DNA of 64,000 nucleotides from Ancylobacter gelatini (GCF_022601675.1 NZ_JAKVIL010000005.1:124001-188000), one strand, 5' to 3'; positions 33,374 through 42,405 are shown, counted from the first letter of the stretch. Made by a program: numbers and translations. The notes: generated by a model not told the origin, from the letters alone.

Positions 33374-34693
33374 TCACGCGGCGATGCGCTTGATGTCGAG
33401 ACTGGCGAGATAGTCGCCAGGCTTGCCGGGATCGAAGACCTTGCCGTCGAAGAATGTCTCGACCCCGCGCGACGTGGAGGCAGGAACATCGCTGACGCCG
33501 AGTTCGACGGCGGCCTGCTTCCAGAGATCCTGGCGGTTCACCTTGGCGACCATCGCCTTGATATCCGTCTCCGGCGGCAGCTTGCCCCAGCGGATATCTT
33601 CCGTGAGGAACCACAGATCGTGGCTCTCGAAAGGATAGGAGGTATGGTCGCGCCAGAACTTCATGACGTGCGGGCTGTTCTGCGCGACCCGGCCATTTCC
33701 ATAATCGTAATTGCCCTTGATGCGGTCGATTATGTCCTTCCGGGGTACATTGAACCAGGCGCGCTTGCTGATGACGTCGGCCATCTGTTCCTTGTTGGCC
33801 ATGTCATCGCACCATTGCTGGGCCTCCATCACCGCCAGCAGCAGGGCATGCGCCGCCCTGGGGTTGGCATCCACCCAGTCGGCGCGCATCGCCAGGCTCT
33901 TCTCGGGGTGGCGGCTCCACAATTCGGCGGTGTTGCAGGCGGTATAGCCGATGCCCTGATTGACGAGCTGCTCGTTCCATGGCTCGCCGACGCAGAACGC
34001 GTCCATGGTCCCGACCTTCATGTTCGCCACCATCTGCGGGGGCGGCACCACGATGGTCTCAACGTCCTTGTCGGGGTCGATCCCGGCCGCGGCGAGCCAA
34101 TAGCGCAGCCAGAGATCATGCGTGCCGCCCGGAAAGGTCATCGCGACCTTGGCCGGCTGGCCGGCGGCCTTCTTCCGGGCAAACACCTCCTTCAGCGGGG
34201 TGGCGTCCACGCCGACCTTGATATCGGCATAGTCCTTGCCGACCGAGATGCCCTGCGCGTCGAGATTGAGCCGGGCGAGGATGTACATCGGCAAGGGAAC
34301 GTTGTTCTGCGTCACCTTGCCGGCCGAGATGAGGTAGGGCATCGGGGTCAGGATGTGCGCACCGTCAATGCCGGACCCCTGCGAGCCCAGCACGAGATTG
34401 TCGCGGGTCGTCCCCCAGCTCGCCTGCTTGCTCACCTCGACATCGGGCATGCCATGTTTGGCGAACAGGCCCATTTCCTTGGCGATGATCAGCGGCGCGG
34501 CATCGGTCAGGGCGATATAGCCGAGCACGGCCCGCGTGGTTTCCGGGCCGGCGGCCTCGGCCACACGTACCCCGAACGGGAAGGCGGTCTTTGCCGCGGC
34601 AAGCACGGCGGTCGCCGACGCCGCCCGCAAGATGCTCCGCCGGGTGATCCCGCTGCGTGCCGTGATGCCGTTCGATTTCGTGAAACCCGTCAT
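33374..34693 (-). CDS. nrtA: Nitrate ABC transporter substrate-binding protein (Tat-exported)
   Basis: A 439-residue receptor. The ATG at 34693 is preferred over an upstream TTG because AGAGG lies 8 bases before it. A twin-arginine signal, TRRSILRAASATAVLAA, starts at residue 17. The mature part has the NrtA hallmarks WGTTRDNLVLGSQGSGIDGAHILTP (in two halves), AMTFPGGTHDLWLRYWLAA, VPPPQMVANMKVGTMDAFCVGEPW and HPEKSLAMRADWV. It captures nitrate/nitrite in the periplasm. Its transcript leader contains a terminator and an ANTAR-type hairpin, so it is the first gene of the NasT-controlled operon running down to 23929. Confidence 0.95.
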   Translation of the reverse strand: MTGFTKSNGITARSGITRRSILRAASATAVLAAAKTAFPFGVRVAEAAGPETTRAVLGYIALTDAAPLIIAKEMGLFAKHGMPDVEVSKQASWGTTRDNLVLGSQGSGIDGAHILTPMPYLISAGKVTQNNVPLPMYILARLNLDAQGISVGKDYADIKVGVDATPLKEVFARKKAAGQPAKVAMTFPGGTHDLWLRYWLAAAGIDPDKDVETIVVPPPQMVANMKVGTMDAFCVGEPWNEQLVNQGIGYTACNTAELWSRHPEKSLAMRADWVDANPRAAHALLLAVMEAQQWCDDMANKEQMADVISKRAWFNVPRKDIIDRIKGNYDYGNGRVAQNSPHVMKFWRDHTSYPFESHDLWFLTEDIRWGKLPPETDIKAMVAKVNRQDLWKQAAVELGVSDVPASTSRGVETFFDGKVFDPGKPGDYLASLDIKRIAA

Positions 34694-34718
34694 GTCGCTC
34701 GCCTCTGGTGCAAACAAA

Positions 34719-34766
34719 AACGCCGCCGCGCATCCCGGTCGTCATGACCTGGCTCGCAGCGGCGTT
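34719..34766 (-). terminator. Intrinsic terminator in the nrtA leader (attenuator)
   Basis: Read on the - strand, AACGCCGCTGCG pairs with CGCGGCGGCGTT over 12 bp (one U-G wobble), around a loop that can itself fold. It ends in a run of five U (two of them in the stem), then GUUUG. It lies only 26-73 bases before the nrtA start codon, inside the mRNA leader. It would stop transcription of the whole nitrate operon unless antitermination occurs, the mode known for NasR/NasT-controlled nas operons. Confidence 0.85.
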
Positions 34767-34776
34767 GCTTATGGAT

Positions 34777-34794
34777 GCACCCTTCGTTGGGCGC
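34777..34794 (-). ncRNA. ANTAR-type hexaloop hairpin in the nrtA leader (P2-like)
   Basis: On the - strand GCGCCC pairs with GGGUGC (one G-U) and closes the hexaloop AACGAA. The A at loop position 1 and G at position 4 are the conserved loop bases of the two-hairpin RNA recognised by ANTAR proteins. It sits 10 bases upstream of the terminator stem. The cognate protein, NasT, is encoded about 1.3 kb upstream. Confidence 0.75.
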
Positions 34795-34801
34795 GAAACA
34801 T

Positions 34802-34823
34802 GCCGCCCACATCGCGGGGCGGC
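34802..34823 (-). ncRNA. Second leader hairpin upstream of the hexaloop hairpin (P1-like position)
   Basis: GCCGCCC pairs perfectly with GGGCGGC around an 8-base loop (CGCGATGT). A 7-base linker separates it from the hexaloop hairpin, matching the spacing of tandem ANTAR-target hairpins. The loop does not show the A1/G4 hexaloop pattern, so its equivalence to P1 is uncertain. Confidence 0.5.
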
Positions 34824-34847
34824 GGATAATCTTGGTCGAATGGCCCG

Positions 34848-34876
34848 CTATTGGCGGACCGTGACTTCACCAATAG
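34848..34876. promoter_or_regulatory. Dyad in the nrtA promoter region
   Basis: CTATTGG and CCAATAG form a perfect 7-bp inverted repeat with 15 bases between them, in the AT-richer stretch just upstream of the leader hairpins. The position fits an activator or repressor site at the nitrate operon promoter. The protein that would bind it is unknown. Confidence 0.4.
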
Positions 34877-34938
34877 TTTTGAAGCGGTCTTAACTTTCCG
34901 CAAGAATGTTTAATGGGCGACATCTGCCCAACGAATAG

Positions 34939-36084
34939 TCACACGCTGATTTTTGCGAGATAAGCGGTCAGGTCGCCCGGGTCGAAGGCAGGCCCGGCGA
35001 AAGCGCCGATGCCATCGTCCCGCCGCCCGGCTCCTGCCAGGCCCGCGAGGGCCGTGTCATATATTTCAGTGGCGTAGCAGGCCTCCACGGCCATCCGGGC
35101 GGCATCATCAAGGCTGGCCTGGCCCCAGCGCACCATCTGCGCATAGAGCCAAAACGCCTGCCGGGCATCCGGCCGCGCCGCCGCACTTTCGAGCACCAGA
35201 TAGCGCGGATCCTCGCGCACCATGCCTTGGGCGTCGATCCGCAATCGGCCGTCGAGCGATCGCAGGATGAGATCCGCGTCTAGATTGAGCCGTTCGGGCG
35301 CGGCCAGCAGATGGGCGAGTTCCACCCGGTTTTCCGGCGTGGCGCACCACGCGGTGGCGCGGATCAGCGCGCGGGTGAGCGCCAGCGTCGCCTCGCGGTT
35401 CTCCGTGACGAAGCCGGCTCGCATGGCCAGAACCTTCTCCGGGCAGGTCGCGACGATCTCCGAACCGAAATGCAGGATGCGGCCGATGCCCGCCTCCACG
35501 GCCACGCTGGGCCACGGCGCTCCGACGCAGAAGCCATGGACATGCCCGTTCGACAGGGCATCGACCATGTAGGGTGGCGGGAGCACGATGAGGCGAACGT
35601 CGCGGTCCGGATCGATGCCGGCGACGGCCATCCAGTAGCGCAGCAGGTAGTTGTGGGTGGAGAACGGGAAGGTCATGCCGAAGACGAGCTGATCCTCCCC
35701 CCGCGCGGCGCGCACGGCGAGCAGGCGCTTCAGCGCCGAACCGGAAATGAAGGGATCCGCGAGGTCGCCGCCCTGCGCTTGCTCTTCCAGCGCCCGGAAC
35801 GTCTCATTGCCCAGAAGGAAGGAGTTGCCGTTCTGGTTCATCGCCACCAGGCTGGCAAGCGGCACCCGCGCATGATCGAGCCCTAGGCTGATGGCGATCG
35901 CCAGCGGCGCGAGAATATGGGCGGCTTCGAAATGGCCGAGCGTGAGCTTGTCCCGCACATTGGACCAGGAAACCTCGCGCACGAGTTCGAGCTCCACCCC
36001 TTCGGCGGCGGCGAAACCATGATCGGCGGCGGCCACCAGTATCGCGGCATCGACCAGCGGGATGAAGCCGGCGCGGATTCTCAT
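34939..36084 (-). CDS. nasS: Cytoplasmic nitrate sensor NasS (NrtA-like receptor without signal peptide)
   Basis: A 381-residue protein homologous to NrtA. It starts directly with the receptor fold (MRIRAGFIPLVDAAILVAAA) and has no signal peptide, as expected of a cytoplasmic sensor. Shared receptor blocks are WSNVRDKLTLGHFEAAHILAPL, GMTFPFSTHNYLLRYWMA, LPPPYMVDALSNGHVHGFCVGAPW and CPEKVLAMRAGFV. NasS binds nitrate or nitrite and releases the antiterminator NasT. The gene overlaps nasT by four bases (ATGA), typical of the nasT-nasS pair. The long gap to nrtA contains the RNA target. Confidence 0.93.
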   Translation of the reverse strand: MRIRAGFIPLVDAAILVAAADHGFAAAEGVELELVREVSWSNVRDKLTLGHFEAAHILAPLAIAISLGLDHARVPLASLVAMNQNGNSFLLGNETFRALEEQAQGGDLADPFISGSALKRLLAVRAARGEDQLVFGMTFPFSTHNYLLRYWMAVAGIDPDRDVRLIVLPPPYMVDALSNGHVHGFCVGAPWPSVAVEAGIGRILHFGSEIVATCPEKVLAMRAGFVTENREATLALTRALIRATAWCATPENRVELAHLLAAPERLNLDADLILRSLDGRLRIDAQGMVREDPRYLVLESAAARPDARQAFWLYAQMVRWGQASLDDAARMAVEACYATEIYDTALAGLAGAGRRDDGIGAFAGPAFDPGDLTAYLAKISV

Positions 36085-36659
36085 TTCAGCAGCTCCGCCG
36101 CCGTGATGACGGACTGGGCGATCTCCGCGACCTTCTTCTGGTCCTTCATCGCCTTGGAGCGCAGCAGGTTATAGGCGTCCTCCTCGTTCATCCCGCGCGC
36201 CCGCATCAGGATGCCCTTGGCGCGGTCAATCAGCTTGCGCTCGGCGAGGCTGGTGCGCGCGAGATCGAGCTCGCGTCGCAGGCGTTCGAATTCCTGAAAG
36301 CGCGCCACCGCGACATCCAGCACCGCCTTGACGCGCTGGGGTTGAAGACCATCCACCACATAGGCGCTCACCCCCGCGCTCACGGCGGTACGCATGGCAT
36401 CGGTATCGCTCTGGTCGACGAACATCACGATGGGCCGGGCAACTTCGCGGTTGGCGATGCGCAGCTGTTCGATGGTGTCGCGGTCCGGAAGGTCGAGATC
36501 GACGATCAGCACGTCCGGCGCCGCCTGCCTCAGCAGCGGCAGCAAATGGCCGGAGCTGACGGCGGCAATCTGCACCTCCACATCCGGCTCCGCCTGCAAA
36601 GCCGCCTGAACGCCCTCGGCCCGCTTGCGATTCTGATCGATCACCAATACGCGCAGCAC
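36081..36659 (-). CDS. nasT: ANTAR-domain transcription antiterminator NasT
   Basis: A 192-residue protein. The GTG at 36659 gives the typical N-terminus LRVLVIDQNRKRAEGV, and a TTG at 36689 would add 10 residues. A receiver-like domain covers about residues 1-120 (D54 in LIVDLDLPD, at the phosphoacceptor-like position), then a short coiled helix. The ANTAR three-helix bundle follows from about 130: LAERKLIDRAKGILMRARG, then EDAYNLLRSKAMKDQ and VAEIAQSVI. It binds paired hairpins in nascent RNA to prevent terminator formation when freed from NasS. A suitable target lies in the nrtA leader. Confidence 0.94.
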   Translation of the reverse strand: MLRVLVIDQNRKRAEGVQAALQAEPDVEVQIAAVSSGHLLPLLRQAAPDVLIVDLDLPDRDTIEQLRIANREVARPIVMFVDQSDTDAMRTAVSAGVSAYVVDGLQPQRVKAVLDVAVARFQEFERLRRELDLARTSLAERKLIDRAKGILMRARGMNEEDAYNLLRSKAMKDQKKVAEIAQSVITAAELLK

Positions 36660-36750
36660 TATCGAACCCCGTTTGCCCGCCAGCAGCAAATTGCAGGCCA
36701 GCCGCCGGATCGAGGCCGGTTCGGTTCATGCGAAATCCGGTCGCGGCGTC

Positions 36751-37566
36751 TCAATGCGCGAGGAGGAGAGGCAGGTCGGCGACCTGCAGCAGTTCCCGCG
36801 TCACGCCGCCAAACAGCCATTCCATCAGTTCCATGTGCCCATAGGCGCCGGCGACCAGAAGATCAGCATCGAGCTGGTCCGCTTCGCGCACAAGCCGGGT
36901 CGCCGTCGGCTCGTCCGTCGGCGGAACCTTGAGAAAGTCAGGCGCGATGGTCGCAAGGGGCCACATCGCGGCCGGATCGGCGGTGACATTGCTCCCGCCC
37001 TCGATACTGATGGCCGATATGCGGCCCGCCCCGCGCAGCCAGGGTTCCGCCGCTATGATGGCACGGCGCATCGTGTCGTCGTCGATCAGCCCGACGGCGA
37101 TGTGGGCGAAGTGCGTCCGCGCATTGGCGCGCCAGGTTGGCGGCACGAGTATCACCGGCTTTCCGGTCGCGAAGATCGCGGCGTGCAGTGCGTCCGATGC
37201 ATCCATATTGGCATCGTGCGGCACCACCATCAGGGCCACGTCCGGCGCGGCCTCCCCGACCACACTGTCGGTTTCGGCGCCGGTGACGGAGCGCCAGAGG
37301 ACCGGGGCAGCCCCTGGATCGCGCCCGGCCATCCAGCCGTCAAACGCCGCGCGCACCGCTTGGGCACGTTCCTGCGCCGAGCCCTCCCTCAACGCCCGCA
37401 ATTGCTGGATGCTGACTTCCTCACTGGACGCCATCATATGCCCGGGATCGACGACGACATCGAGCGCCTCGATCGAGGCGCCAGCCAACGCGGACGCTGC
37501 CAGCGCAGCGGCGTCGAGCGCCGCGGGAACGCTGGCCGCGCTCGTCATGACTGCCAGTATCCTCAT
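36751..37566 (-). CDS. Universal stress protein (UspA family)
   Basis: A 271-residue cytoplasmic protein, tandem-Usp length. It begins MRILAVMTSAASVPAAL, with a second Usp-like half from about residue 140. The C-terminal half shows DLLVAGAYGHMELMEWLFGGVTRELL, the GxxG(9)GS/T-like nucleotide loop region of UspA proteins. Usp proteins act in stress survival. The start overlaps the crcB stop by four bases, so the two are co-translated. It is 91 bases upstream of nasT on the same strand and might be part of the same transcript. Confidence 0.85.
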   Translation of the reverse strand: MRILAVMTSAASVPAALDAAALAASALAGASIEALDVVVDPGHMMASSEEVSIQQLRALREGSAQERAQAVRAAFDGWMAGRDPGAAPVLWRSVTGAETDSVVGEAAPDVALMVVPHDANMDASDALHAAIFATGKPVILVPPTWRANARTHFAHIAVGLIDDDTMRRAIIAAEPWLRGAGRISAISIEGGSNVTADPAAMWPLATIAPDFLKVPPTDEPTATRLVREADQLDADLLVAGAYGHMELMEWLFGGVTRELLQVADLPLLLAH

Positions 37567-37970
37567 GCTCCCACACTCCTCGACAAGGTGGCGACGGTGC
37601 CGGGCAGCATATAGCCGAGAGCGACGGCGGTCAGGCAGAGCGCCAGCGACAACGCAATGTTGATCAGCGCCCGGCCGGGCTCCCCCGCATTCAGCAGCGT
37701 CAGGGTCTGCAGGCTGAAGGACGAGAAGGTGGTGAAGCCGCCGCACAGGCCGACCAGCACGAACTGGCGGACTTCAAGCGGCGTCGAGGTTCCGGCGGCA
37801 CCCTCGAACAGCGCCGCGAACAGGCCGATGACGAACGATCCGCCGATATTGATGAGGATGGTTCCCCAGGGGAGTGAATCGCCCAGCAGCAGGGTGAGCC
37901 AGCGGTTTATCCCGAAGCGCAGCACGGAGCCGATGGCGCCGCCGAGCGCGATATATCCGTATGAAAGCAT
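37563..37970 (-). CDS. crcB: Fluoride efflux channel CrcB/Fluc
   Basis: A 135-residue membrane protein with four hydrophobic helices. The ATG at 37970 is taken although the frame extends upstream. It shows the Fluc family blocks GGAIGSVLRFGINRW, GTILINIGGSFVIGLF, and the GLCGGFTTFSSFS stretch whose phenylalanines line the fluoride pore. A single full-length copy implies a dual-topology homodimer. It exports fluoride by passive conductance. I looked for the fluoride (crcB) riboswitch in the 120 bases upstream and did not see its conserved core. It overlaps the stress-protein gene downstream. Confidence 0.95.
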   Translation of the reverse strand: MLSYGYIALGGAIGSVLRFGINRWLTLLLGDSLPWGTILINIGGSFVIGLFAALFEGAAGTSTPLEVRQFVLVGLCGGFTTFSSFSLQTLTLLNAGEPGRALINIALSLALCLTAVALGYMLPGTVATLSRSVGA

Positions 37971-39401
<1,431 letters not shown>

Positions 39402-39416
39402 CCCGCGAGGACATCC

Positions 39417-39518
39417 ATGACCAAGAAGGACTGGCGCCGCCTGCGCAACATCTCGGCCGGGCTGCTCGCCGCGCTGCTCGCCGCTTTCACCGCCTATATG
39501 TGGCTGCGCGCGCGCTGA
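39417..39518 (+). CDS. 33-residue single-span membrane peptide
   Basis: A short gene with ATG at 39417 and GCGAGGAC just upstream at proper spacing, 15 bases after the reductase stop. The product begins with a charged TKKDWRRLRN segment and continues as a single hydrophobic helix (about residues 12-29) ending WLRAR. The positive-inside charge pattern puts the N-terminus in the cytoplasm. I do not recognise a family. The good ribosome-binding site and clean amphipathic/hydrophobic design support a real small protein, but conservation is untested. Confidence 0.5.
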   Translation: MTKKDWRRLRNISAGLLAALLAAFTAYMWLRAR

Positions 39519-39652
39519 CGCGCGTCTCTCTCCATCGCGGGTCCGCACGAGCACGGATCGGCTGGTTTTTCGTGGAACCGGCCCGGACCGGACGCTAGGA
39601 TCGCCCGAAACAGGCCGGTGCCGGGACGGCGGCGGCGCGATGGGAGGTTCCG

Positions 39653-39949
39653 ATGAAAGCGCTCCAGAGTTTCAGTCTTCCCATGGCCCTGCTGCTGGCG
39701 ATGGCGGCCGGCGCGCCGGCACTGGCGCAGGACCTTCCGCCCGGCGGCGGCAATGGCGGCAGCCTTGGCCCCGCGCTTCCCGATCCGAATATCCTGCCGC
39801 CGCCCGAGGGCGATCCGATCCCGCCCGCCCCGATGACCGGCGAGACCGTGCCCCCGCCCGGCCCGCCCCCGGAAGGCTCCGCGGCCAGAATCAAGCTGCC
39901 CGACTGCGCGCCCCCGAACTGCGGCACGCCGCAGATCATGGCGGAATAG
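39653..39949 (+). CDS. Proline/glycine-rich secreted small protein, function unknown
   Basis: A 98-residue product with a clear signal peptide (hydrophobic core MALLLAMAAGAP, cleavage near ALAQ/D at residue 25). The mature part is low-complexity, rich in proline and glycine, and ends with two cysteines in LPDCAPPNCGTPQ that could form one disulfide. A strong GGGAGG ribosome-binding site precedes the ATG. I do not recognise a family. Likely location is periplasm or cell surface. It stands alone between the membrane peptide and the CoA-transferase genes. Confidence 0.65.
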   Translation: MKALQSFSLPMALLLAMAAGAPALAQDLPPGGGNGGSLGPALPDPNILPPPEGDPIPPAPMTGETVPPPGPPPEGSAARIKLPDCAPPNCGTPQIMAE

Positions 39950-40002
39950 CGCGGGCCGGCCGGCGGGCCTTGCACCCGCCGCGACGAAGCGACAGGCAGG
40001 AC

Positions 40003-41256
40003 ATGAGCGAGCAGGACAATCCCCCGGCGACCACGCGGGCACTGGCGACGCGGGCACTGGAAGGCGTGCGCGTGCTCGACCTCTCCCGCGTGCTGGCCGG
40101 CCCCTGGGCCACGCAGATGCTCGGCGATCTCGGCGCCGACATCATCAAGGTCGAGAAGCCCGGAGCTGGCGACGACACCCGCGGCTGGGGGCCGCCCTGG
40201 CTCAAGGACGGCGCGGGACACGACACAAGCGAGAGTGCCTATTTCCTCTGCGCCAACCGCAACAAGCGCTCGGTCACCATCGACATGGCGCGACCGGAGG
40301 GGCAGGCGTTGATCCGCCGGCTGGCGTCGGCGAGCGACGTGGTGGTGGAGAATTTCAAGGTCGGCGGGCTGAAGCGCTACGGGCTCGATTATGAAAGCCT
40401 CGCCGCGCTCAACCCGCGCCTCATCTATTGCTCGATCACCGGCTTCGGGCAGGACGGGCCGGAGGCCTCCCGCGCCGGCTATGATTTCATGATCCAGGGC
40501 ATGGCCGGGCTGATGTCGGTCACCGGCGATCCCGACACCGAGCCGCAGAAGATCGGCGTCGCGCTGGTCGACGTCCTCACCGGGCTGCACGCCACCATCG
40601 CCATCCTCGCCGCGCTGGAGGCGCGCCACCGCAGCGGGCGCGGGCAGTATATCGATCTCGCTTTGTACGACGTCGCCATGGCCAGCCTCGCCAATCAGGC
40701 GCTGAACTATCTGGTCGGCGGCACCGCGCCGCGCCGGCTCGGCAATGCCCATCCCAACATCGTGCCCTATCAAGCGTTCGAGACCGCCGACGGCCATCTC
40801 ATCCTCGCGGTTGGCAATGATGCGCAGTTCGCCCGGTTCTGCCGCCTCGCGGAACTGGCCGAGACCGCCACCGATCCGCGCTTTTCCACCAATGCCGGCC
40901 GCGTCGCCCATCGCGAGGTGCTGATCCCGGTCGTGGCGGCCGCCTTGAGGACGCAGACCACCGCGCAATGGCTCGCCATGCTGGATACTGCCGGCATTCC
41001 GGCCGGGCCGATCAACAATGTCGCGCAGGCCTTTGCCGAGCCGCAGGCGCTGGCGCGCGGCCTCGCGCTCGCCCTGCCCCACGCCAGCGGCGGCCTCGCC
41101 CTCGGCGTGCGCAGCCCGTTGCGGCTCAGCGAAAGCCCGATGGACGAGGCGAACGCGCCTCCCCTGCTCGGCCAGCATACGGACGAGGTGCTGGGCGCGC
41201 TGCTCGGCCTGGGCGAACCGGAGCGCAACCGGCTCCGCGCCGACGGGGTCATCTGA
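40003..41256 (+). CDS. CaiB/BaiF-family (class III) CoA-transferase
   Basis: A 417-residue enzyme, with the ATG at 40003 chosen because the family N-terminus LEGVRVLDLSRVLAGPWATQ follows it. The catalytic aspartate is D190 in GVALVDVLTGLHA. Other blocks are VENFKVGGLKRYGLDYESL, CSITGFGQDGPEASRAGYDF and a TGDPDTEPQKIG stretch. The sequence is closest in feel to succinyl-CoA:dicarboxylate (for example mesaconate or glutarate) CoA-transferases, but the acid is unknown. No lyase, dehydrogenase or hydratase is adjacent. A LysR gene follows 70 bases later on the same strand. Confidence 0.92.
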   Translation: MSEQDNPPATTRALATRALEGVRVLDLSRVLAGPWATQMLGDLGADIIKVEKPGAGDDTRGWGPPWLKDGAGHDTSESAYFLCANRNKRSVTIDMARPEGQALIRRLASASDVVVENFKVGGLKRYGLDYESLAALNPRLIYCSITGFGQDGPEASRAGYDFMIQGMAGLMSVTGDPDTEPQKIGVALVDVLTGLHATIAILAALEARHRSGRGQYIDLALYDVAMASLANQALNYLVGGTAPRRLGNAHPNIVPYQAFETADGHLILAVGNDAQFARFCRLAELAETATDPRFSTNAGRVAHREVLIPVVAAALRTQTTAQWLAMLDTAGIPAGPINNVAQAFAEPQALARGLALALPHASGGLALGVRSPLRLSESPMDEANAPPLLGQHTDEVLGALLGLGEPERNRLRADGVI

Positions 41257-41268
41257 GCGCGGCCCTTC

Positions 41269-41287
41269 CATATTGGCAGGGAATATG
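41269..41287. promoter_or_regulatory. Dyad upstream of the LysR gene at 41327
   Basis: CATATT and AATATG form a perfect 6-bp inverted repeat with 7 bases between, in the short gap between the CoA-transferase and LysR genes. It is AT-rich relative to its surroundings. It might be an autoregulatory LysR site, though it does not fit the T-N11-A rule. Confidence 0.35.
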
Positions 41288-41326
41288 ATCCTTTTTCCAA
41301 AATTGGCGCCCTGATGGAAGGTATCC

Positions 41327-42241
41327 GTGGAACGCCTCGATTGCGATCGCATGTTCGTGGCGGTGCTGGATGGCGGCAGCTTCGCCAGCGCCGCGCAGCG
41401 GCTCGGCACCAGCAGCGGGCAAGCCTCCAAGCTGGTGTCGCGGCTGGAGGCCGAGCTGGGCGTCCAGCTCCTCAAGCGTACCACGCGTGCCCTGTCGCCG
41501 ACCGAGGTCGGCCTCGCCTATTATGAGCGCATCAAACCGCTGCTCGATGAGTTCGACGCGCTGGACGCTTCGGTGCGCAATGCCTCGGGCGCCCCCGCCG
41601 GCCGGCTGCGACTGACCGCGCCGATGTCGTTCGGGACCCTCCAACTCACCCCGGCTTTGCTCGATTTCGCCCGCGCCTTCCCGGATATCCAGCTCGATGT
41701 CAGCTTCTCCGACCGCATGGTCAATCTGGTCGACGAGGGGTTCGACGCCGCCATTCGGGTTGGCAGCCCCGGCGATAGCAGCCTGATCGCGCGGCGGCTC
41801 TGCGACATGCGCCTCGTGCTGGTCGCCGCCGACACCTATCTGGAGCGGCGCGGCACTCCCGCAGGGCCGGACGAACTGGCCGATCATGACTGCATCCTCG
41901 ACACCAATCTGCGCGACCTGCCGAACTGGCCGTTCCGTTTGCCTGGACAGGCGGCGCCGGTGACCGTGGCGGTGTCGGGCCGGCTGCGCTTTTCCTCGGG
42001 CGAGGCATGCCTCGCGGCGGCGGAAGTCGGGCTCGGGATCGCCTATCTGCCAAGCTTCATCGCCGGGCCGAGCCTGCGCGCGGGCAAGGTGCGGCTATTG
42101 CTGCCCGAGCTGGAAGGGCCGCCGCACGGGCTTTACGCGCTCTATCCGCCGAGCCGGCATCTAGCGCTGAAAGTGCGGGTGCTGGTCGATTTCCTCGCCA
42201 GCTGCTATCGCGGCGCACCGGCATGGGACCAGGGCTGGTAA
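41327..42241 (+). CDS. LysR-family transcriptional regulator
   Basis: A 304-residue regulator starting at GTG 41327, five bases after GGAAGG. The N-terminal helix-turn-helix reads MFVAVLDGGSFASAAQRLG, then GQASKLVSRLEAELG and LLKRTTRALSPTEVG. The effector domain begins near residue 88 with GRLRLTAPMSFG, the pattern of the large CrgA/DmlR-like group. It may control the EamA exporter gene downstream, 164 bases away on the same strand, or the CoA-transferase upstream. Divergent transcription, the usual LysR clue, is absent here. Confidence 0.93.
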   Translation: MERLDCDRMFVAVLDGGSFASAAQRLGTSSGQASKLVSRLEAELGVQLLKRTTRALSPTEVGLAYYERIKPLLDEFDALDASVRNASGAPAGRLRLTAPMSFGTLQLTPALLDFARAFPDIQLDVSFSDRMVNLVDEGFDAAIRVGSPGDSSLIARRLCDMRLVLVAADTYLERRGTPAGPDELADHDCILDTNLRDLPNWPFRLPGQAAPVTVAVSGRLRFSSGEACLAAAEVGLGIAYLPSFIAGPSLRAGKVRLLLPELEGPPHGLYALYPPSRHLALKVRVLVDFLASCYRGAPAWDQGW

Positions 42242-42405
42242 CGGAGGGTAGCGGACGGAACACCGCCGTGCGGCCACGCGGACACAGGCCCGCATGGAAC
42301 GTTTCACCTTCCCCGAAGGCACGGATTGCCCATCCGCTTCCGGCAGGCTAGGAGCCGGTTCCGCTGGCGCGCCCCCGCCGCCGGCCGACAGGAACGACCC
42401 GCGTC

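Noticed and set aside
34824-34938. Possible sigma-54 promoter for the nitrate operon
   Set aside because: No GG-N10-GC pair of the right context was found. A sigma-70-like TTGCGG with an AT-rich box is possible but too weak to call.
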